Source of the DNA: Amycolatopsis rifamycinica
Lineage (GTDB): Bacteria > Actinomycetota > Actinomycetes > Mycobacteriales > Pseudonocardiaceae
Direction of reading: 5' to 3'
DNA length: 64,000 nt
NCBI RefSeq assembly: GCF_000695625.1
Contig: NZ_JMQI01000066.1
Span: 1 to 64,000 of the forward strand
Shown: positions 17,784 through 26,685 of the stretch, one piece after another
Position numbering within the stretch: position 1 is the first letter of the stretch
Layout of the letters: every line of letters begins with the position of its first letter
Made by a program: the position numbers and the translations under genes
Notes under the pieces: generated by a model
Told to the model about the DNA's origin: nothing
Seen by the model: the letters and a program-made list of their open reading frames with translations, nothing else
Databases searched by the model: none

Positions 17784-18086
17784 GGTTGGTCCTCGATTCC
17801 GGAAAAGGAGGGAAATGGCCGGGAATCGTTTTCCTGGCCGAAGGAAAATCCTATGCCGCGTGGACCCGAGATTTGAAGCGCTTTCACTCCGGCGCCGAAA
17901 AGGCAAGGCGAACAGCGCAATTCCCGGCCGGTGCGCCGGGGTGCGCACCTGCCGTGGCGAGCGGACCTCGGGCGGCCGTCACCCGGACGCCGCCCGTCGT
18001 TCACTCGTTCGGGTAACGCTGAGCGGGACATCCGCTGTCAGCGAAACCGCCTGGCCGAACGGCGCTCCCGGTGCTTGTGTCCGGGT
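17784..18086. other. intergenic region between divergent genes
   Basis: About 300 bases without a gene. 17829-17834 (TTTTCC) and 17843-17848 (GGAAAA) form an inverted repeat about 50 bases upstream of the secreted-protein start and could be an operator. I see nothing else. Confidence 0.4.
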
Positions 18087-19073
18087 ATGGAGATCTTGGT
18101 GCTGGGCGGGACGGCGTGGGTGGGCCGGGAACTGTCACGGCAGGCGATCGGACGCGGCCACCGGGTGACCTGCCTCGCGCGGGGCGAGAGCGGCGAAGTG
18201 GCGGACGGAGCGACGCTGGTCGCGGCCGACCGGCGTGCTCCGTCGGCATACGAACCCGTGCTGGACCGGGGGTGGGACGCGGTCGTCGAGGTGTCCTGGC
18301 AGCCGGGCTTCGTGCGCGGAGCGCTCGAGGCGCTGGGTGGCCAGGCCGGGCACTGGGTGTACGTCTCGTCCGGCAACGTCTACGCCTCCCACGCCACGCC
18401 GGGGGCGGACGAGTCCGCGGCCCTGCTCCCCCCGACGGACCGGAACGAGGCCGGCCGCGAGGTGTACGGCGAGGCGAAGGTCGCCTGCGAGCAGGCGTCG
18501 GCGGCCGCGGTGGGCGACCGCCTCCTCGTCGCCCGCGCCGGGCTCATCGGCGGACCGGGCGATCACACCGGGCGCTCCGGCTACTGGGTCGCCCGCGCGG
18601 CCCGCGATCCGCGCGGGCCGATGCTGGTCCCCGGCACGCCGTCGCTGCCCACTCAGGTGATCGACGTGCGGGACCTCGCCGCGTGGCTGCTCGACTCCGC
18701 CGAGACGGGCGCCACCGGCACGTACAACGCCGTCGGCCCGGTCGTTCCGTTCGCCGAATGGATCGAGCTGTCCCGCGCGGCCGGCGGGCACACCGGTCCG
18801 GTGGTCACCGCCGAACCGGCGTGGCTGCTCGCCCAGGGCGTGGCCGAGTACATGGGGCCCGAGTCGCTGGCGATGTGGCTGGTCGAGCCGGGCTGGGAGG
18901 GGTGGTCGGCCCGGGACGGGTCCGCGGCACGCGCCGCGGGGCTGCGGCACCGGCCCCGGGCGGAGCTGCTGGCCGACACGCTGCGCTGGGAACGCGAGCA
19001 GGGCCTGGACCGGGAACGCCAGGCGGGCCTCAGCGCGCGGCGCGAGCGCGAGCTGCTCGACGCCCTCGGCTGA
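18087..19073 (+). CDS. NAD-dependent epimerase/dehydratase (extended SDR)
   Basis: 328 residues from ATG. The N-terminal Rossmann motif is VLGGTAWVGRELS, the active-site Ser region is YVSSGNVYAS, and the catalytic YGEAK is at about residues 130-134. The C-terminal half carries the extended-SDR substrate domain (PLPTQVIDVRDLAAWLL and YNAVGP). Similar actinomycete proteins are annotated only as epimerases or reductases; the substrate is unknown. It stands alone, convergent with the GntR gene. Confidence 0.8.
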   Translation: MEILVLGGTAWVGRELSRQAIGRGHRVTCLARGESGEVADGATLVAADRRAPSAYEPVLDRGWDAVVEVSWQPGFVRGALEALGGQAGHWVYVSSGNVYASHATPGADESAALLPPTDRNEAGREVYGEAKVACEQASAAAVGDRLLVARAGLIGGPGDHTGRSGYWVARAARDPRGPMLVPGTPSLPTQVIDVRDLAAWLLDSAETGATGTYNAVGPVVPFAEWIELSRAAGGHTGPVVTAEPAWLLAQGVAEYMGPESLAMWLVEPGWEGWSARDGSAARAAGLRHRPRAELLADTLRWEREQGLDRERQAGLSARRERELLDALG

Positions 19074-19835
19074 CTAACCCGATTCGGCGTCGAACCGCAG
19101 TTTCGACGTGATGCGATAACGGTCGCCGCGGTAGACCGAGCGGGTCAGCTCGACGATCCGGCCCGTCGTGTCGCGGGTGAGCCGCTCGATGTGCAGGATC
19201 GGGGCGTACACGGCGATTTCGAGCAGCTCGGCCTGGCCGGGGTCGGTCACCGCGGGCTCGATCGTCTGCACCGCGTCCTGCACGGTGATCCCGAAGCGTT
19301 CCCGCAGCAGCCGGTAGAAGTTGCCGGTTTCGAGGTCCGCCGGGCGCAGGCCGGGGACCAGGGGAGCGGGCAGCGCCAGGTGTTCGATCGCGATCGGTTC
19401 GTCGTCGACGTGCCGGACGCGGGTGACGCGCAGGACCGGCGTGCCCGGCTCGAGCTCCAGCTCCCCGGCCAGTGACCGCGGGGCGGGGGAGACCGCGAAC
19501 GCGACCACCCGGCTGGTCCAGTGGCCTTCGGCGGGCGGCACCGCGAGGCCGGTCGCCAGTTCCTGGGTGACCTTCTGCGGGCTGGTAAAGGTGCCGCGCC
19601 CGCGTTGGCGCACCAGCAGCCCGGTGCGGGTCAGCTCGTCGATGGCCGCCCGGACGGTCGGGCGGGACACGCCGAGCTCCGCGGCCAGCTCCCGTTCGGA
19701 CGCGAGCCCGGTGCCGGGACCGGCGTTCTCGATGACGTTCAGCAGGTGCCGGCGGACGCGGTCGCGCTTGACGGTGGGCGGGCGCTCTGTGGAGCCCCCG
19801 GCCTGGGGCGAAGCCTCGGATGTCACAGCGGTCAA
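19074..19835 (-). CDS. GntR/HutC-family regulator, DasR-like
   Basis: 253 residues. The N-terminal winged HTH reads LASERELAAELGVSRPTVRAAIDELTRTGLLVRQRGRGTF, and the C-terminal UTRA domain (about 95-245) includes PVLRVTRVRHVDDEPIAIE and LTRSVYRGDRYR, as in HutC-type sensors of sugar phosphates such as DasR. It is last in the chitin operon. A TTG start overlapping the GH20 stop (TTGA) or a GTG at 19826 are both possible. The palindrome before the operon, built around GGTCTAGAC, matches the DasR site, so self-operon control by glucosamine-6-phosphate-type ligands is the likely role. Confidence 0.85.
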   Translation of the reverse strand: MTAVTSEASPQAGGSTERPPTVKRDRVRRHLLNVIENAGPGTGLASERELAAELGVSRPTVRAAIDELTRTGLLVRQRGRGTFTSPQKVTQELATGLAVPPAEGHWTSRVVAFAVSPAPRSLAGELELEPGTPVLRVTRVRHVDDEPIAIEHLALPAPLVPGLRPADLETGNFYRLLRERFGITVQDAVQTIEPAVTDPGQAELLEIAVYAPILHIERLTRDTTGRIVELTRSVYRGDRYRITSKLRFDAESG

Positions 19836-21322
19836 GGCACCGTCTTCCCGGGTACTCCGAGTGCGCCGGCGAACCGGACGCGCTCCTTGGGCAGGGCGCC
19901 CAGCGCCCGGAGGCGGTCGAGGTGGCCGGTCAGGCGCTGGTGGAAGTCAGCATAACCGCGGCCCGGCGGCGACCACGCCCGTTCGGCCAGTGCGCACAGC
20001 CGCGGGAACGCCAGGTGCCGCACGTGGTCGGGGGTCGGCGCGTGCTCGGTCCACAGCTGGGCCTGCGTGCCGAGCACGCCGGGCGTGGTGCCGTCGCTGA
20101 CGGGCAGGCCGCCCGCCAGCGGATCGAAGCGGTAGACGTCCTCGAGGGTCGTCACGGGTTCGCGCGGTGGCTCGCCGGGGTCTTCGCTCTGCCGGTAGTC
20201 GAAGTACGTGGAGGTGTGCGGGGCCATGACGACCGGGTGGCCGCCGGCGACGGCGAGGGCGCCGTGGGCGGCGTCGCGCCAGGCGGTGACGATCAGGCCC
20301 GTGGGCAGCCGTCCCGCGGCGTGGCCGGTTTCGTCCCAGCACACGGCCCGGCGGCCCAGGCCGGCCACGATGTCGTGCAGCCGGCCGAGGAACCACGGGT
20401 GCAGTTCGGCGGGGCGCACGCCGAGTTCGGCGGCCTTCGCCCGCGCGGCCGGGCTGGTTTCCCACTGGGTCGTCGGGCATTCGTCGCCGCCGATGTGCAG
20501 GTACGGCGACGGGAACACGTCGGCGACCTGGCCGAGGACGTCCCGGCAGAAGGCGAAGACGTCGTCGTGGACGCCGAGGATGTCGGGACTGATGCCCCAC
20601 TCCGTCCACACCGGCAGCGGCACCTCGGGCCGGTTGCCCAGCTCGGGGTAGGCGGCCAGCGCCGCGCGGACGTGCCCGGGCAGGTCGATCTCCGGCACGA
20701 TCCGCACTCCGCGCTCGGCGGCGAAGGCGACCAGCTCGCGCAGCTCCCGCTGGGTGTAGAAGCCGCCGTGCGGGACGCCGTCGAAGACGCCGCTGCCGGC
20801 GGGGCCGACCATCGACTCGGCCCGCCACGCCCCGATTTCGGTGAGCCGCGGCCGGCCGGCGATCTCGATCCGCCAGCCCTGGTCGTCGGTGAGGTGCAGG
20901 TGCAGGACGTTGTACTTGTGCAGGGCCAGCAGGTCGACGAACTCGCGGAGGAACTCCATCGGCAGGAAGTGCCGGGCGACGTCGAGCAGCACGCCGCGCC
21001 ACGGCAGCCGGGGCGCGTCGCGGATCGTCAGGCACGGCAGCCGCGGAGCCAGCTGGCGGATCGTCTGCACACCGGCGAGGAGGCCCGCTTCGGTGGACGC
21101 GGTGAGCAGCGCACGGTCGGGGGTGACGTCCAGGGTGTACTCCTCCGGCCCGAGCCCCGGTTTCGACGCGAGCCGGATGACGGGTCCGTTGTGGACCAGC
21201 GGGAGACCGGTGTACGCGGCGAGCAGCCGGGCCGGGCCCCGGGTGCCGGGGCCGGCCAGGATGCCGGTGGGCACGCAGGAACCGGCGCGACGGGTCAGCC
21301 GCGCGGGGCGGGGGATGAGCAT
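19832..21322 (-). CDS. GH20 beta-N-acetylhexosaminidase
   Basis: 496 residues. An N-terminal GH20b domain (about 1-100) precedes the TIM barrel, with LHLHLTDDQGWRIEI and the catalytic Asp-Glu pair in HIGGDECP (about 280-281). No signal peptide is visible, so it probably cleaves imported chitobiose or chito-oligomers to GlcNAc in the cytoplasm. The start at 21322 shares a base with the upstream permease stop (TGATG). This fits uptake by the two permeases and lipoprotein of the same operon. Confidence 0.9.
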   Translation of the reverse strand: MLIPRPARLTRRAGSCVPTGILAGPGTRGPARLLAAYTGLPLVHNGPVIRLASKPGLGPEEYTLDVTPDRALLTASTEAGLLAGVQTIRQLAPRLPCLTIRDAPRLPWRGVLLDVARHFLPMEFLREFVDLLALHKYNVLHLHLTDDQGWRIEIAGRPRLTEIGAWRAESMVGPAGSGVFDGVPHGGFYTQRELRELVAFAAERGVRIVPEIDLPGHVRAALAAYPELGNRPEVPLPVWTEWGISPDILGVHDDVFAFCRDVLGQVADVFPSPYLHIGGDECPTTQWETSPAARAKAAELGVRPAELHPWFLGRLHDIVAGLGRRAVCWDETGHAAGRLPTGLIVTAWRDAAHGALAVAGGHPVVMAPHTSTYFDYRQSEDPGEPPREPVTTLEDVYRFDPLAGGLPVSDGTTPGVLGTQAQLWTEHAPTPDHVRHLAFPRLCALAERAWSPPGRGYADFHQRLTGHLDRLRALGALPKERVRFAGALGVPGKTVP

Positions 21323-22140
21323 CAGCCCTTCACCGCGCCCGCGGTCATGCCTTCGACCAGGTGGCGCTGCACGAGCGCGAAGAAGACGACGACGGGCAGC
21401 GCGAACAGCGTCGACGCGGCGATGAGGCCGCCGTAGTCGGTGCCCGTGCTGGTGCTGAACGAAACGAGCCAGACCGGCAGCGTGTAGCCCGAGCTGTCCT
21501 TCATGATCACGTAGGCGAAGAGGAAGTCGTTCCACGCGGTGATGAAGGCGAACACGCTGGTCGCGATCAGCCCGGGCAGCACGAGCGGCAGCAGGACCGA
21601 GCGCATGACGCGCCCGCGGGTCGCGCCGTCGATCATCGCCGCTTCCTCGAGCTCGGCCGGGATCCCGTGCAGGAAGCCGCGCAGCGTCCAGATGGTGAAC
21701 GGCAGCACGAGCGCCACGTAGGTGAGGATCAGCCCGGGCAGCGTGTCGAGCAGGTGCGCGCTCTTGAGGCCGAGGAACAGCGGGATGACCAGTGCGGGCA
21801 CCGGCACCATCTGCAGCACCAGCACGCCGACGAGGAAGCCGCGGCGCCCGAAGAAGCGGAAGCGCGTCAACGCCGTCGCGGCCAGGAAGGCGACCACGAT
21901 GGAGAGGACCACGACCGCGACGACCACCACGGCGCTGTTGAGCAGGTCCTGGCCGAACCCGGGCTTGGCGAGCGCGCCGGCGAAGTTGTCGAGCGTGACG
22001 TCGACGGGCAGGAACTGCGGGGTGGGCTGGAGGATCCGGCCCGCGGGCTTGAACGCCGTGAGCACCATCCAGTAGACGGGGAAGATCCACACCAGGCAGA
22101 AGAGGGCGGCGACGGCGTTCCGGCCGATCCGGCGGATCAC
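21322..22140 (-). CDS. ABC sugar permease, MalG type
   Basis: 272 residues from a GTG that overlaps the stop of the other permease. Six transmembrane helices are visible, and the EAA loop reads EEAAMIDGATRGRVMRSVLLP, which docks the ATPase. It pairs with the MalF-type permease and the lipoprotein. No ATPase gene is in the operon, as is common for actinomycete carbohydrate importers that share one multitask ATPase (MsiK). Confidence 0.9.
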   Translation of the reverse strand: MIRRIGRNAVAALFCLVWIFPVYWMVLTAFKPAGRILQPTPQFLPVDVTLDNFAGALAKPGFGQDLLNSAVVVVAVVVLSIVVAFLAATALTRFRFFGRRGFLVGVLVLQMVPVPALVIPLFLGLKSAHLLDTLPGLILTYVALVLPFTIWTLRGFLHGIPAELEEAAMIDGATRGRVMRSVLLPLVLPGLIATSVFAFITAWNDFLFAYVIMKDSSGYTLPVWLVSFSTSTGTDYGGLIAASTLFALPVVVFFALVQRHLVEGMTAGAVKG

Positions 22141-23060
22141 AGGTCCTCCCCGGAGCGGACGAGCCGCCGCACGTAGACCGCGGTCAGGCCGACGAGCAGC
22201 ACGACGGAGACGACGGCGATCGCCGCGCCCTGGCCGAAGTCGTTGCGGCTGAAGGCGCGGGTGAAGGTCCAGATGCCCAGCGTCGTCGTGCCGCCGGCCG
22301 GGCCGCCCTGGGTGAGGATCCAGATCTGGTTGAACACGGTGAAGTCCCAGATGATCGAGAGGATGGTGACCAGCCCGAGGATCGGCCGCAGGAAGGGGAC
22401 GGTGATCGTGCGGTGCGCCCGCCACGGCCCGGCGCCGTCGAGGGCCGCGGCTTCGTAGTAGGACCGCGGGATCTGCGACAGGCCGGCGTGCAGGGTGAGC
22501 GCGGCGAACGGCACCGACTGCCACACGACCAGCAGCCAGACGATGGCGAACGCCGAGGCCGGGCTCGTGGTCCAGTCGTGCTGAGTGAGGTCCCCGAAGC
22601 CGAGCCGGGTCAGCAGCCAGTTCACCACGCCGTAGCCGGGCTGGAACAGCCACTGCCAGACCACTGTGGACGCCACGTTCGGCAGCGCCCACGCCGCGAT
22701 CAGGCACAGCGTGACCGCCGTGCGCATCCGGCGGCCCAGGCGCCGCAGCAGCAGCGCGACGCCGAACCCGATCGCGAGTGTGCCGAGCACCAGGGCGGCG
22801 CAGAACCCGACACTGCGGGCGAGTACCGGCAGCAGCTGGGGGTCGCTCAGGACGGCGGCGTAGTTGTCCCCGCCGGCGAACGCCGTCGTGCCGGTGAACA
22901 GCGACCGCAGGCCGTAGTCCTGCAGCGAAATGACGATCAGCCGGACGAGCGGGTAGCCGAGCACCAGCCCCAGCAGCGTGGCCGCGGGCAGGAGCAGGCC
23001 GTAGGGGAGCAAGAAACGGCGTCGCGGTCTTTCCCGGACGCGCGCCTTTTCGAGCAGCAC
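22137..23060 (-). CDS. ABC sugar permease, MalF type
   Basis: 307 residues from GTG. Six hydrophobic helices, and an EAA motif EAAALDGAGPWRAHRTITVP at about residues 220-240. It forms the membrane channel with the next permease. A 70-base gap with GC-rich inverted sequence separates it from the lipoprotein gene upstream, possibly reducing permease expression relative to the binding protein. Confidence 0.9.
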   Translation of the reverse strand: MLLEKARVRERPRRRFLLPYGLLLPAATLLGLVLGYPLVRLIVISLQDYGLRSLFTGTTAFAGGDNYAAVLSDPQLLPVLARSVGFCAALVLGTLAIGFGVALLLRRLGRRMRTAVTLCLIAAWALPNVASTVVWQWLFQPGYGVVNWLLTRLGFGDLTQHDWTTSPASAFAIVWLLVVWQSVPFAALTLHAGLSQIPRSYYEAAALDGAGPWRAHRTITVPFLRPILGLVTILSIIWDFTVFNQIWILTQGGPAGGTTTLGIWTFTRAFSRNDFGQGAAIAVVSVVLLVGLTAVYVRRLVRSGEDL

Positions 23061-23130
23061 GGGGACTCCTTCGCGGGACAGGGGCGAGGTGGCTCGGCGG
23101 GGACGGCGGTCGGCCGGGCCACCCCGCCGG

Positions 23131-24405
23131 TCAGCGGGCGCCCAGCGCCTCGGTCAGGTGGGCGTCGAACTCCCGGGCGGCGTCGGCGATCGGCCGTCGT
23201 CCGGTGGCGATGTCGGCGAAGAACGTGTTGATGGACTTGTCGCTTTCGATGGTCGCCCAGCCGGGGGCGGCGGGGGTGGCGACGCTGGTCTTCGCGGCGG
23301 TGGCGAAAGCGGTGTTGAGCGGCGGCAGTGCCGGCGTGACCTGGTCGATCAGCTCGGTCGAGATCGGCGTCCAGCCGTCGATGCCGGCGATCGCGTCCCG
23401 CTGCACGGCCGGGTCGGTCGCGGCCTTGAGGTAGGCCAGCGCCAGGTCCTGGTGGCGGCTCTTGGCCGCGACGGCGAGGTCCGAGCCGCCGAGGAACACC
23501 GGCTGCGTCTTCCCGGGCGTGGCGCTCGGGAACGGGAACGTGCCCAGCCGGTCCTTCAGCTCCGGCTTGTTCTTGAGCACGGTGTTGACGCTCGTGTCGA
23601 GGATGGCCGCGGCACCGCCCGCGGAGAAGATCGCGGCCTGGTCCGGGGCCTTGGTGTCGACGTTGCGGGACGCGGGGGAGGAGTAGGCGTTCTGGAAGTC
23701 CTTCCACGCCTGCAGCCCCTTCAGCGCTTCGGGGCTTTCGAGGGCACCGGCCCACTTCCCGTCCCGCTGCGTGGCCAGCTGCCCACCGGCGTCCCAGACG
23801 AACTGCAGCGCGCCGAACCAGTACCGGCCGGGGAAGTGGAAGGCCGAGAAGTCCGGTGCCGGGTGTTTCGCCTTGATCCGGTCCAGGGCCGCGGTGAGTT
23901 CCGGCAGGGTCTTCGGCGGGGCGGTGACGCCGGCGTCGGCCCAGACCTGCTTGTCGTAGATCACCGCGCGGTTGCCGGCGAACAGCGGGGCGGCGTAGAG
24001 GTGTCCGTCCACAGTGGCCGGTCCGGCCAGCCCGGGCAGCCAGGTCCGGCCGGCGGCGAGCTCGTCACGGCGCGGGGTGAGGTCGGTCAGCGCGCCGTTG
24101 GCGGCGAACAGCGGGACGTTCGTGTTGCCGATCTCGATGACGTCCGGCGTGGTGTCCTGGGCCAGCGCCGTGCTGATCTTCGTGTTGATGTTGTCCCACT
24201 CCTGGACCTGCACGGTGACCTTGGCGCCGGTGGCCTTCTCGAAAGCGGCGTTGATCGCCGCGGTGGCCCGGTCGCTGAGGTCGCCGTTCATCAGCCAGAC
24301 GGTGAGCGTGCCGCCGCCGGCGGCGGGAGCGGGGGTTTCGGTGCCGCAGGCGCTGGCGGTCACGGCGGCGACGGCCAGTGCGGCGGCGAGGGTGCGGCTG
24401 CGCAT
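23131..24405 (-). CDS. ABC sugar-binding lipoprotein (DasA-like)
   Basis: 424 residues. Signal peptide with a lipobox ending at Cys20 (VTASAC). The mature protein is a cluster B sugar-binding protein: VWLMNGDLSDRATAAINAAFEKATG at the start, DVIEIGNTNVPLFAANGAL, LYAAPLFAGNRAVIYDKQ and a C-terminal SDKSINTFFADI region. It follows the GH16 gene by 16 bases. Operon content (GH20, DasR-like regulator, chitin-binding module) suggests chitobiose or another chito-oligomer as ligand. Confidence 0.88.
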   Translation of the reverse strand: MRSRTLAAALAVAAVTASACGTETPAPAAGGGTLTVWLMNGDLSDRATAAINAAFEKATGAKVTVQVQEWDNINTKISTALAQDTTPDVIEIGNTNVPLFAANGALTDLTPRRDELAAGRTWLPGLAGPATVDGHLYAAPLFAGNRAVIYDKQVWADAGVTAPPKTLPELTAALDRIKAKHPAPDFSAFHFPGRYWFGALQFVWDAGGQLATQRDGKWAGALESPEALKGLQAWKDFQNAYSSPASRNVDTKAPDQAAIFSAGGAAAILDTSVNTVLKNKPELKDRLGTFPFPSATPGKTQPVFLGGSDLAVAAKSRHQDLALAYLKAATDPAVQRDAIAGIDGWTPISTELIDQVTPALPPLNTAFATAAKTSVATPAAPGWATIESDKSINTFFADIATGRRPIADAAREFDAHLTEALGAR

Positions 24406-24421
24406 GGGGATCTCCCGGAGG

Positions 24422-25594
24422 TCAGCAGGGGCCGAGGTCGCGCCACTGGGCGGTGAGGCCGGGTTCCGAGCCCTGGGTCCACCAGTTCGCCTGCCAGAGG
24501 TGGGCGTGGTGCTTCACCCGCTGTCCCTCGAGGTACACCGTGCCCCAGTCCCATTCCGACGCCGCCGAGCAGTTCGCGGGCTGGGACGGCGTGGTGGGCG
24601 TCGTCGGTGTCGTCGGCGTGGTGGGCTTGGTCGTCGTCGGCGGCGTGGTCGGCGTCGTGCAGCCGGTGACGGTGTCCACATGGGACGTTCCGGCCGAACG
24701 GTACTGCCCGGCCTGCGCGACGGCGTCGGCCGGGGCGACGACCTGGTTGCCCGCGTAGTAGGTCCAGTCGACCTGCTCGGTGTAGGCACTGGTGCCGCTC
24801 GTGTGCCCGGCGGTGTCGATGAACCACATGTTGTAGTTGATCGACATCGGCGTGCGCGGGTACACCGGGTTGCCCTGCGCGTCGGTGGTGTGGTCCGCGG
24901 TGAGCACGCCGTCGATGTAGTACTTCACGTGCCCGCCGGAGACCTGCGTGACGATGTCGTGCCAGCCGGCGAGGCTGCGGTTCTGCGCGGTGGAGGTCCG
25001 CAGGCCGTCCCACGTCGGGCTGTTCCAGTAGGTGTACCAGCTGGTCTGGTAGTTCGCCTGCGCGCCGCCCCAGCCGCCGTTGGGCAGGTACTCGGAGAAG
25101 TCGAGTTCGCTGTAGAGCGGGTCGCGGTCGTACCGCAGCGGGGAAATCGTGAAGTAGGTTTCGTTGACGTGGTCGCCGTCGGGGCCGCTGTCCGGCGCGT
25201 CGGTGAAGCGGACGCGGCTGGCGTACGTGCCTTCGAAGAACCGCAGCTGGTTTTGGTACAGCTCGGCGTGCGTGGTGCCGGCGGCACTGCCGTCGGTGGT
25301 GGCGGCGAGCTGGGCGACGCGCTCGCCGCCCACGGCCGGGAAGGTGATGTTGCTCGTGAGCCAGCGCGCACCGGGCACGCCGGGGCTGCCGACGTCGTTG
25401 CGCGTGGTCCAGCCCGCGCTGCCGAAGGCGGCATCGGCGGGTGAGGAGTAGTGGAAGTCGTCGAAGAGCACACCGCAGCCGGCCGCGGCGGACGCCGGGC
25501 TGGCGGCGGCCCCGCCGGAGAGGACGACGGCGGCCGCGGCCGCGGTGGCCAGGCTCGTCAGGGCTGCGGTGGTGGTCCGGGCGCTGCGGGACAT
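24422..25594 (-). CDS. secreted GH16-type hydrolase with C-terminal CBM5/12
   Basis: 390 residues. Signal peptide at 1-38. The beta-sandwich domain contains the GH16 catalytic pattern ExDxxE as ELDFSE (163-168) with YWNSPTW and INYNMWF strands around it. A TTPTTP linker (about 315-340) leads to a C-terminal module WDWGTVYLEGQRVKHHAHLW, then WWTQGSEPG and WRDLGPC, which is a CBM5/12 chitin-binding domain. It heads the chitin operon, so it probably opens up chitin or a mixed glucan-chitin wall outside the cell. GH16 members vary in substrate and the exact bond cleaved is uncertain. Confidence 0.82.
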   Translation of the reverse strand: MSRSARTTTAALTSLATAAAAAVVLSGGAAASPASAAAGCGVLFDDFHYSSPADAAFGSAGWTTRNDVGSPGVPGARWLTSNITFPAVGGERVAQLAATTDGSAAGTTHAELYQNQLRFFEGTYASRVRFTDAPDSGPDGDHVNETYFTISPLRYDRDPLYSELDFSEYLPNGGWGGAQANYQTSWYTYWNSPTWDGLRTSTAQNRSLAGWHDIVTQVSGGHVKYYIDGVLTADHTTDAQGNPVYPRTPMSINYNMWFIDTAGHTSGTSAYTEQVDWTYYAGNQVVAPADAVAQAGQYRSAGTSHVDTVTGCTTPTTPPTTTKPTTPTTPTTPTTPSQPANCSAASEWDWGTVYLEGQRVKHHAHLWQANWWTQGSEPGLTAQWRDLGPC

Positions 25595-25630
25595 GGGTCT
25601 CCTCCTGGGGTTGCCGTACCGCGGGGAGCA

Positions 25631-25652
25631 CCGATTGGTCTAGACGAATCGG
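25631..25652. promoter_or_regulatory. DasR-type operator (dre-like) before the chitin operon
   Basis: A 22-bp palindrome centred on GTCTAGAC, with arms CCGATT and AATCGG and a single mismatched pair. The core TTGGTCTAGACG closely resembles the DasR responsive element of Streptomyces (TGGTCTAGACCA). It lies 37-58 bases upstream of the GH16 start, and the operon ends with a DasR-like regulator gene. Confidence 0.8.
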
Positions 25653-25672
25653 GTGGCCAGTACCTTCCTCCC

Positions 25673-25718
25673 TGACCATTGGTAAAGTCAAGGCGGCGAC
25701 AGAACTTACCTTTGGTAA
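25673..25718. promoter_or_regulatory. two ACC-NTT-GGTAA sites upstream of the chitin operon
   Basis: 25673-25685 reads TGACCATTGGTAA and 25706-25718 reads TTACCTTTGGTAA. The centres are 33 bases apart, about three helical turns. They share ACC-WTT-GGTAA and differ from the DasR-like site, so a second regulator is possible. Confidence 0.45.
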
Positions 25719-25727
25719 TTTCCGCAG

Positions 25728-26675
25728 TCAGCCGACCCAGCGGCGGTAGGCGGCCAGGTCGACGTTGCCGCCGCACACGACGGTCACCACGTGCCGGCCG
25801 GCGAAGCGGTCACGATCTTCGAGGACCGCGGCGATGCCCAGCGCGGCCGAGGGCTCGACGACCAGCCCGGCGTGCTCGAGGAGCAGCCGCATCCCGGCGA
25901 TGATCGAGGCTTCGGTGACGAGAACGGCGTCGTCCGCGACGACGAGCAGATCGGCCAGTACCTCCGGGATCGGCCGCCGCCCGGCGACGCCGTCGGCGAT
26001 CGTGTCCGTCGGGCCGGTGGTGACGACGCGCCGGGCGTGCCAGGACCGCGTCATGGCCGGGGCGCCGGCCGGCTGGACGCAGACCACTTCGGTCCCGGGC
26101 GTCCGGGACCGCACGACGTGGCCCACCCCGGTCGCGAGGGCCCCGCCGCCGAGGGCGATCAGCACGGCGTCGAACGGCTCCGCGGCGTCCGCCAGTTCCA
26201 GGCCGATGGTTGCCGCGCCCTCGCAGGTTTCGAGGTCCAGGCTGTCTTCGACGAGCCGGATGCCGTCGTGCCGGGCAATGGCCGCGGCGCGTTCGCGGGC
26301 CAGTTCGTGGTCGCCGTCGACCAGTTCGAGGTGGGCGCCCAGCGCGCGGATGCGCTCGAGCTTGGCCTTCGTGGCCTGCCGCGAGGCGACGACGGTGACG
26401 TCGAGCCCCCGGCCGCGCCCGGACCAGGCGAGGGCTTGGCCGAGGTTGCCCGCGCTGGCGCAGACGACCGCCCCGGTGAGCCCGCTCGCGACCACCTCGG
26501 TGCCGCGGCCTTTGAAGCTCCGCACCGGATTCGCCGTCTCGAGCTTGATGCTCACCGCGCAGCCGAGGACGGGTTCCAGCGCTTCGCAGCGGTAGAGCGG
26601 CGTGTCGAGGAAGACGGGGTCGATCACCCGGCGGGCGGCCTGGATCCGGGCGAGGTCGAGACGCGTGTCCGGCAC
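25728..26675 (-). CDS. PLP-dependent threonine dehydratase-like enzyme
   Basis: 315 residues from GTG. A fold-type II PLP enzyme: the lysine that binds PLP lies in VRSFKGRGTE, the Ser/Asn loop is CASAGNLGQALAWSG, and the phosphate-binding glycine loop is ALGGGALATGVG. It lacks the C-terminal ACT domain of biosynthetic threonine deaminase, as in catabolic dehydratases and serine/threonine racemases. It lies 10 bases after the VOC gene, as third gene of the arsR-arsC operon. Its link to arsenic, if any, is unclear. Confidence 0.8.
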   Translation of the reverse strand: MPDTRLDLARIQAARRVIDPVFLDTPLYRCEALEPVLGCAVSIKLETANPVRSFKGRGTEVVASGLTGAVVCASAGNLGQALAWSGRGRGLDVTVVASRQATKAKLERIRALGAHLELVDGDHELARERAAAIARHDGIRLVEDSLDLETCEGAATIGLELADAAEPFDAVLIALGGGALATGVGHVVRSRTPGTEVVCVQPAGAPAMTRSWHARRVVTTGPTDTIADGVAGRRPIPEVLADLLVVADDAVLVTEASIIAGMRLLLEHAGLVVEPSAALGIAAVLEDRDRFAGRHVVTVVCGGNVDLAAYRRWVG

Positions 26676-26685
26676 CCGGCGGAGC

